Below, in pieces: positions 15,741-19,469 of a stretch of DNA of 19,469 nt (positions within the stretch are counted from its first letter, which is position 1; each line of letters begins with the position of its first letter). A program made the translations under genes and the position numbers. The notes beneath the pieces are model-generated. The model ran no database searches. It saw only the letters and a program-made list of their open reading frames with translations, and was not told the DNA's origin. Origin of the DNA: Opitutaceae bacterium (GTDB lineage Bacteria > Verrucomicrobiota > Verrucomicrobiia > Opitutales > Opitutaceae); the NCBI GenBank assembly GCA_009919985.1, contig RGAX01000030.1, forward strand, positions 1 to 19,469. The letters are read 5' to 3'.

Positions 15741-16293
15741 GAGATTTTACGAGTTGAGTGTAGGTTTTGAAAAAAGGGTGCCGCACGTCGCGCAGGAGGG
15801 CGTAGAACACGCTTTCGCTGGGCAACACGTGCGCGCCGGCGTGGCGGAGCGCGGCCAGACACGCGGCGGCATCGTCGGGACGGCGAGCGCCCACCGCGTC
15901 ACTTAGAATCGTCACATGCAGGCCGCTGTGGAGGGCATCGACTGCGGTCTGGTAAACGCAGATCGGAGTTTCCAATCCGCACAACAGGAGGTGTTCAGCG
16001 GGTGCGACGGCGGCGCGGATGGCGTCATCGGCGACCGCAGAAAACCTGTCTTTGCCGAGGGCGACTGCACCAGGTGCGGCGGCGAGCAGTTCGGGCGCGG
16101 TGCCGCCGAGCTTGGCCGGCACTTGTTCGCTAAATACGATACGTAGGCCGAGCCCGTGGGCGGCAGCGAGGGCGAATGCGCAGCGGCGTTGTACGACGGG
16201 ACCGTCGGTGATGGCGCGAATGAACAGCGTCTGCGCGTCGATGCAAAGCAGCGCGGTGGCGGCAAGTGGGTCGGCGGACGAAGCGGGGTTCAT
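15733..16293 (-). CDS. Isochorismatase-family cysteine hydrolase
   Basis: A 186-aa single-domain hydrolase of the isochorismatase/nicotinamidase fold. The catalytic triad is visible: Asp19 in LLCIDAQTLF, Lys81 in LGKDRFSA and Cys112 in GLETPICVYQTAVDAL. The order of blocks and the C-terminal HPFFKTYTQLVKS are closest to the ISOC1/ISOC2-like branch, whose substrates are mostly unknown, so no reaction is claimed. The start is chosen at ATG 16293, because it overlaps the upstream stop as ATGA and is preceded by CTTCAC; the frame runs on to 16401 but that part overlaps the phosphatase gene. Its end overlaps the exonuclease start by eight bases. Confidence 0.87.
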   Translation of the reverse strand: MNPASSADPLAATALLCIDAQTLFIRAITDGPVVQRRCAFALAAAHGLGLRIVFSEQVPAKLGGTAPELLAAAPGAVALGKDRFSAVADDAIRAAVAPAEHLLLCGLETPICVYQTAVDALHSGLHVTILSDAVGARRPDDAAACLAALRHAGAHVLPSESVFYALLRDVRHPFFKTYTQLVKSHG

Positions 16294-16949
16294 GTGAAGT
16301 AGCGTTGGCGGGCTTTGACCTGAACGAAACGCTTTTCGGGTAAAATAAATGCCGTCAGATGACCGCCCATGACGCAGGCGGTATCGAGACCGAGGGACCA
16401 TTTTAGCTTATAAATTTCGGGTCGGGGCGTATGACCGTAAATGACGTAAGGAGGTCCGTTCCAGAGGTCGGCCCAAAATGGGGCGTCGGGAGCATCGGCG
16501 CGTTTGCGGGGTTGGCCGTCGCGATCGATAACTTGGATGCGCGTGACGACCTCGGCGGGTTGGCGCTGCCAGGGTTGTCCGCTGAGAAATCCGCCATGCA
16601 CAAATACAAGATTCAAGGCGGGCTCCTCGTAGGTTAGCAGCATTTTTTCCAGATACGTCCAATCGTCCGCCCGCAGCTGATCGAAGGTTTCCAAATCGTG
16701 TTCTTTGGTGTATTTTAGATCACGAGTGCGTCGATAATTGAGTAAACGGAGCTCATGGTTGCCGAGCAGTGAGATCGCGCGGTGAGCGCGGGCGAGTTCA
16801 ATCACGCGATGGCTGTCGGGGCCACGGTTCACGAGATCACCCAAGAGAATGAGCCGGTCGTCAGGCTTGAGCTCTAGGAGCGAAAGGAGTTCGGCAAATT
16901 CCTCGTGGCAGCCGTGGATGTCGCCAATGGCGATGAGGCGTCCGTTCAT
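16290..16949 (-). CDS. PPP-family metallophosphatase (Ser/Thr phosphatase or Ap4A hydrolase-like)
   Basis: A 219-aa calcineurin-like phosphoesterase. All two-metal motifs are present: GDIHG (Asp10, His12), GDLVNRGPDS (Asp38, Arg42), GNHE (Asn64, His65), His118 in FVHGG and His173 in YGHTP. The GDLVNRGPDS form is shared by bacterial PrpA/PrpB-type Ser/Thr phosphatases and ApaH (symmetrical Ap4A hydrolase); the protein is shorter than E. coli ApaH, and the substrate cannot be decided here. The start is set at ATG 16949, immediately before the conserved NGRLIAIGDIHG; an in-frame extension to 17030 would run into the divergent gene. It is the first gene of the minus-strand operon and its stop overlaps the next start (ATGA). 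Confidence 0.88.
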   Translation of the reverse strand: MNGRLIAIGDIHGCHEEFAELLSLLELKPDDRLILLGDLVNRGPDSHRVIELARAHRAISLLGNHELRLLNYRRTRDLKYTKEHDLETFDQLRADDWTYLEKMLLTYEEPALNLVFVHGGFLSGQPWQRQPAEVVTRIQVIDRDGQPRKRADAPDAPFWADLWNGPPYVIYGHTPRPEIYKLKWSLGLDTACVMGGHLTAFILPEKRFVQVKARQRYFT

Positions 16950-17001
16950 GCGGTGTAAAAGTGCTAGCGTCCGCCCTTCCTGAGAGTAAACACTAAAGGC
17001 T
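16950..17001. promoter_or_regulatory. 52-base divergent promoter region
   Basis: The only gap between the minus-strand phosphatase operon and the plus-strand hypothetical gene, so promoters for both must lie here or within coding sequence. I can see no convincing -35/-10 pair on either strand; the minus-strand leader is CTTTTACACCGC just before the ATG. Confidence 0.35.
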
Positions 17002-17595
17002 ATGGAATTGAATTTGCAGCCGATCGCCACCGCTTGCTTTGTCTCGGGGCAGAGCTTTGCCGCGGGCGAGCCCGTCGCGAGTTACCTCGTGCGCAACGCT
17101 AATCTTGAGATCGTACGGCATGATCTTTTGGCGAGCCAGAAGGAGGCGTTCGCGCCGGCGGGCTTCATCGCTTGCAGCTGGGTGCATCCCTACAAACCGC
17201 GCGTCGCCGGGGAAAACACCGAGCGCACGTTGAAGCTCAACGCCGAGACGCTATTTTTGGCACTGGCGGATCCGGCGACCGAGGTGAACGCAGAAAATAC
17301 GCGTCTCGTGCAGTTTCTTGCCTTCATGTTAGAGCGTAAAAAAGTCCTGCGTCCTAAGGGCCGCAGCTCTGACGGCGAAAAAAACCTCTACGAACACGCG
17401 AAAACTAAGCAGCTCTATCAGGTGCCGAAGGGCGAATTAACGCCCGAATTTTTTGTGCAAGTGCAGGCGCAATTAAGCGTACTCGTGGGTGAGCCCAAGC
17501 CGAGAACGGCGTCTGCCCCCGCGATCGTGGCTGCGCAGAATGAAGCCCCAGCTCTCGCTGCTACGTCCAAGTCCACGTCCACGCCAGCGCCCTAG
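17002..17595 (+). CDS. Conserved hypothetical protein
   Basis: A 197-aa cytoplasmic-looking protein without signal peptide or membrane segment. The N-terminal half reads ATACFVSGQSFAAGEPVASYL and SWVHPYKPR, the middle has RLVQFLAFMLERKKVLRPKG, and a block KQLYQVPKGELTPEFF closes the fold before a Ala/Pro/Ser/Thr-rich tail (about 165-197). This layout (a Cys-x-x-Gly start, a WxxxxxP block, a hydrophobic helix ending in ERK, then a Tyr-x-Val-Pro end) recalls short uncharacterised proteins of Planctomycetes and Verrucomicrobia; that is memory, not a search, and no function is known to me. The start ATG 17002 has a weak AAAGG three bases before it. It lies 70 bases before the methyltransferase gene. 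Confidence 0.75.
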   Translation: MELNLQPIATACFVSGQSFAAGEPVASYLVRNANLEIVRHDLLASQKEAFAPAGFIACSWVHPYKPRVAGENTERTLKLNAETLFLALADPATEVNAENTRLVQFLAFMLERKKVLRPKGRSSDGEKNLYEHAKTKQLYQVPKGELTPEFFVQVQAQLSVLVGEPKPRTASAPAIVAAQNEAPALAATSKSTSTPAP

Positions 17596-17665
17596 GCTTA
17601 ACGTTTTCGCTTAAGGCGACGGTTGCCATTGCCTCCGGCGCGGAAGTTTGGAGCTTCTAGGGTGT

Positions 17666-18868
17666 ATGACCTTAATTCCACCCGTCACTCCCGCGCCCGC
17701 AGTCGCCTCCGTGCCTGCGCTCAAGCTCAAGGCCAACGTGAAGCCACGCGTGGTGCAGGGTCACCCTTGGGTGTTTACGAACGAGATCGAGGCGTTGATT
17801 GGCGCTGAGCACGACGGCACCGCAATCGAGTGTCGCGACCGGACGGGACGTTTCATCGGCACGGGCATTTACAACAGCAAGTCGCAGATCGTTTGGCGCC
17901 GATTAAGCCGCAATCGCATTACCCTCGATGCGGCTTGGATTCGCGGTGCGCTCGAGCGCGCGCTCGCCCGCCGCGCCCCTGGCACCGCCCGACGTCTCGT
18001 GTGGTCGGAGTCGGATGAATTACCCGGTCTGGTCGTGGATCAATTTGGCGATGCGCTCGTCGTACAGATTCAAACGCTCGCGCTCGATCGGATGACCCCG
18101 GTGATTAGCGAGCTCTTGGCGGAATTGTTAAAGCCGGCTGAGATTATTTTCCGTAACGACGCAAATATCCGCCGCCTTGAGGGTTTGCCGTTGGAGACGC
18201 ACACGCGCTCCGGTCAACCGTGGGCTCCGCGTTGGGTGAACATCGAGGGCGTCGAGTATTGGCTCGATTTGGAATCAGGCCAAAAAACTGGTTTCTACCT
18301 CGACCAGCGCGTGCAGCATCCGCTCGTGGCGAAGTTTTGCACCGGCAAGCGCGTCCTTGATGCGTTCTGTAATCAAGGGCCCTTCGCCTTGCATGCGGCG
18401 CGCGCGGGCGCGGCGTACGTGCTCGGGCTCGACAGTTCCGAAGAGGCAATTGCGGCGGCGCGGCGTAATGCCGAGCACAACGGCGTGAAAGCCGAGTTTG
18501 TCGCCGCCAATGTTTTCGACTGGTTCAACGACGAGCTACGTTCAACCGAGACGCCGTGGGATGTGATTGTGCTCGATCCGCCGCCCTTCGCCAAATCGAA
18601 GAGTGCCTTGCCCGGCGCTTTGCGCGGCTACAAGGAGCTCAACTTGCGTGCCCTGAAGGCACTCGCGCCCGGTGGCGTACTGGCGACTTACACCTGCTCA
18701 CATCACATGCAAGATGCGGAGTTACGCTCCGTGCTCGCTGAGGCCGCCGCCGATGCAAGACGTCGGGTGCAGGTTCTGGAATTTTGTCATCAACCGCCTG
18801 ATCATCCGGTATTGCTGACGATGCCGGAAAGCGAATACCTGCGCGGCTACATCGTACGCGTCGAGTGA
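17666..18868 (+). CDS. RlmI-type class I SAM-dependent rRNA methyltransferase
   Basis: RlmI makes 5-methylcytosine in 23S rRNA; this protein has the same architecture. From ATG 17666 it is 400 aa: a PUA-like N-terminal domain (about 20-85, GHPWVFTNEIEAL), the central block LVWSESDELPGLVVDQFGDAL, then the methyltransferase domain with the RlmI signature ESGQKTGFYLDQR (203-215), motif I LDAFCNQGPFALHAARAGA, LDPPPFAKSK (303-312) and the cysteine-bearing TYTCSHHM (341-348, Cys344 a likely catalytic candidate). A TTG start at 17648 is possible but would only add MELLGC. E. coli RlmI motif I reads FCYTGGF; here it is FCNQGPF. The gene converges with a minus-strand gene ending 13 bases downstream. 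Confidence 0.9.
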   Translation: MTLIPPVTPAPAVASVPALKLKANVKPRVVQGHPWVFTNEIEALIGAEHDGTAIECRDRTGRFIGTGIYNSKSQIVWRRLSRNRITLDAAWIRGALERALARRAPGTARRLVWSESDELPGLVVDQFGDALVVQIQTLALDRMTPVISELLAELLKPAEIIFRNDANIRRLEGLPLETHTRSGQPWAPRWVNIEGVEYWLDLESGQKTGFYLDQRVQHPLVAKFCTGKRVLDAFCNQGPFALHAARAGAAYVLGLDSSEEAIAAARRNAEHNGVKAEFVAANVFDWFNDELRSTETPWDVIVLDPPPFAKSKSALPGALRGYKELNLRALKALAPGGVLATYTCSHHMQDAELRSVLAEAAADARRRVQVLEFCHQPPDHPVLLTMPESEYLRGYIVRVE

Positions 18869-18881
18869 CGTACGGGCATTA

Positions 18882-19469
18882 TTAGCGCAACGCGCTTTCC
18901 AGGTCGCGGCGAAGCGAGCGGATTTGTTCGAGCTCTTTGCGGAGCTCGTCTTTTTGCTCCTTGGTTTTCGCGTAGGCGATGGCTTCGAGGATATCGCGTT
19001 CGGATTCCATCAGGCTGACGCGTTCCTTGGCGACGGTTTCGCGTTGCTTGGTGGATTCACCGCCGAAAATTTTGAGCGCTTTGTTGGGTTCGTTTAACGC
19101 GCGGTCGAGACCAGTGGATTTGGTTTTTTGCTTTTCGCGGGCGATATCGCGCTCCTGCTCGAAGACTTCGCGTTCGATTTCGGTGACGCGGCCGCGGCGG
19201 ACTTCGACCTTGGGCAACACATCAGCGGTTTCGCTTTTCGATTTCGCGAGGTCGTTGGGGTTTTCGGCTTTCGTGTCGGCGGGTACGGTGGGCACGGCGG
19301 CCGAGCCATTGGCGGCCAACGCGGTGGGCAGGTCGGTGCGCGGCGCGCCTGTTTCGTTGAGGGGTTTGGCAACGACCTTGGCTTTAAGGTGCTCGGCGCG
19401 GCGGGCGCGGATCATGGCCTCGGTTACGGCTGGGGCTGAGGCTTGCGCCGGGCCGGCGCCAGTGGCACT
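18882..19469 (-). CDS. Charged coiled-coil-rich protein of unknown function, 5' end outside the window
   Basis: The frame is open to the right edge with no stop, giving 195 visible residues; the ATG at 19415 is only one internal candidate, so the real start may lie beyond. The visible part is an Ala/Pro/Thr-rich low-complexity segment followed by about 110 residues rich in Glu, Lys and Arg (EIEREVFEQERDIAREKQK, ELRKELEQIRSLRRDLES), which predicts long helices or coiled coil. There is no cysteine, enzymatic motif or membrane segment in the visible part. I do not recognise the family. A secreted or envelope protein with an N-terminal signal beyond the edge is possible but unproven. Confidence 0.6.
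   Translation of the reverse strand, partial: SATGAGPAQASAPAVTEAMIRARRAEHLKAKVVAKPLNETGAPRTDLPTALAANGSAAVPTVPADTKAENPNDLAKSKSETADVLPKVEVRRGRVTEIEREVFEQERDIAREKQKTKSTGLDRALNEPNKALKIFGGESTKQRETVAKERVSLMESERDILEAIAYAKTKEQKDELRKELEQIRSLRRDLESALR

Noticed and set aside
16294..16401. Longer start for the isochorismatase-like gene
   Set aside because: The added residues overlap the phosphatase coding sequence and lack family similarity; ATG 16293 forms an ATGA overlap with the preceding stop.
16950..17030. Longer start for the phosphatase gene
   Set aside because: It would overlap the start of the divergent gene, and the family fold begins directly after ATG 16949.
1..19469. CRISPR arrays, transposons, tRNA or rRNA genes, phage or toxin-antitoxin genes
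   Set aside because: I found no direct-repeat array, transposase, integrase, RNA gene signature or small paired genes; the genes are housekeeping or envelope functions.

Overview
The window looks like a chromosomal segment from a Verrucomicrobium, most likely an Opitutaceae relative. This rests on recognised family features, not on a search: GC-rich coding sequence, a secreted protein ending in two copies of the beta-rich repeat common in Opitutaceae surface proteins, a zwf-opcA pair outside cyanobacteria and actinobacteria, a Rho factor with a long Ser/Gly/Arg-rich N-terminal extension, and almost no Shine-Dalgarno sequences. I see no phage, insertion sequence, CRISPR array, tRNA or rRNA. 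It is mostly housekeeping and cell-surface DNA.

Layout. Bases 1-2153 hold the 3' part of a large exported Ig-like protein. At 2192-3325 follows a signal-peptide-bearing formylglycine-generating enzyme that keeps both catalytic cysteines. After an intergenic stretch with two weak terminator candidates come zwf (3605-5143) and opcA (5154-6137), the entry step of the oxidative pentose phosphate pathway and its assembly/activator protein. A second intergenic stretch leads to a tightly packed plus-strand group, 6384-14737: coaE, rho, a PilB/GspE-type ATPase, pilT, a second PilB/GspE-type ATPase and pilC. It supplies the motors and inner-membrane platform of a type IV pilus or related machine, but no pilin, prepilin peptidase or secretin gene is present.

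From 16949 down to 14748 a minus-strand operon with overlapping reading frames encodes a PPP-type metallophosphatase, an isochorismatase-fold hydrolase and a YhaM-like OB-HD exonuclease. Divergent from it are a conserved hypothetical gene (17002-17595) and an RlmI-type rRNA methyltransferase (17666-18868). The window ends inside a charged, coiled-coil-rich minus-strand gene cut by the right edge.

The most notable single feature is in rho. Its N-terminal extension and its catalytic core lie in two different frames, joined at a TTTT run at 7521-7524. The frame change is either a one-base error or mutation, or a +1 slip site, since tRNA-Phe could re-pair perfectly. Other points worth a second look are the exported true FGE, the two PilB-like ATPases with different Walker B surroundings, a PilT with an altered AIRNLIR box, and a recurring TTCAC-type pyrimidine tract just before start codons where a Shine-Dalgarno sequence would normally be.
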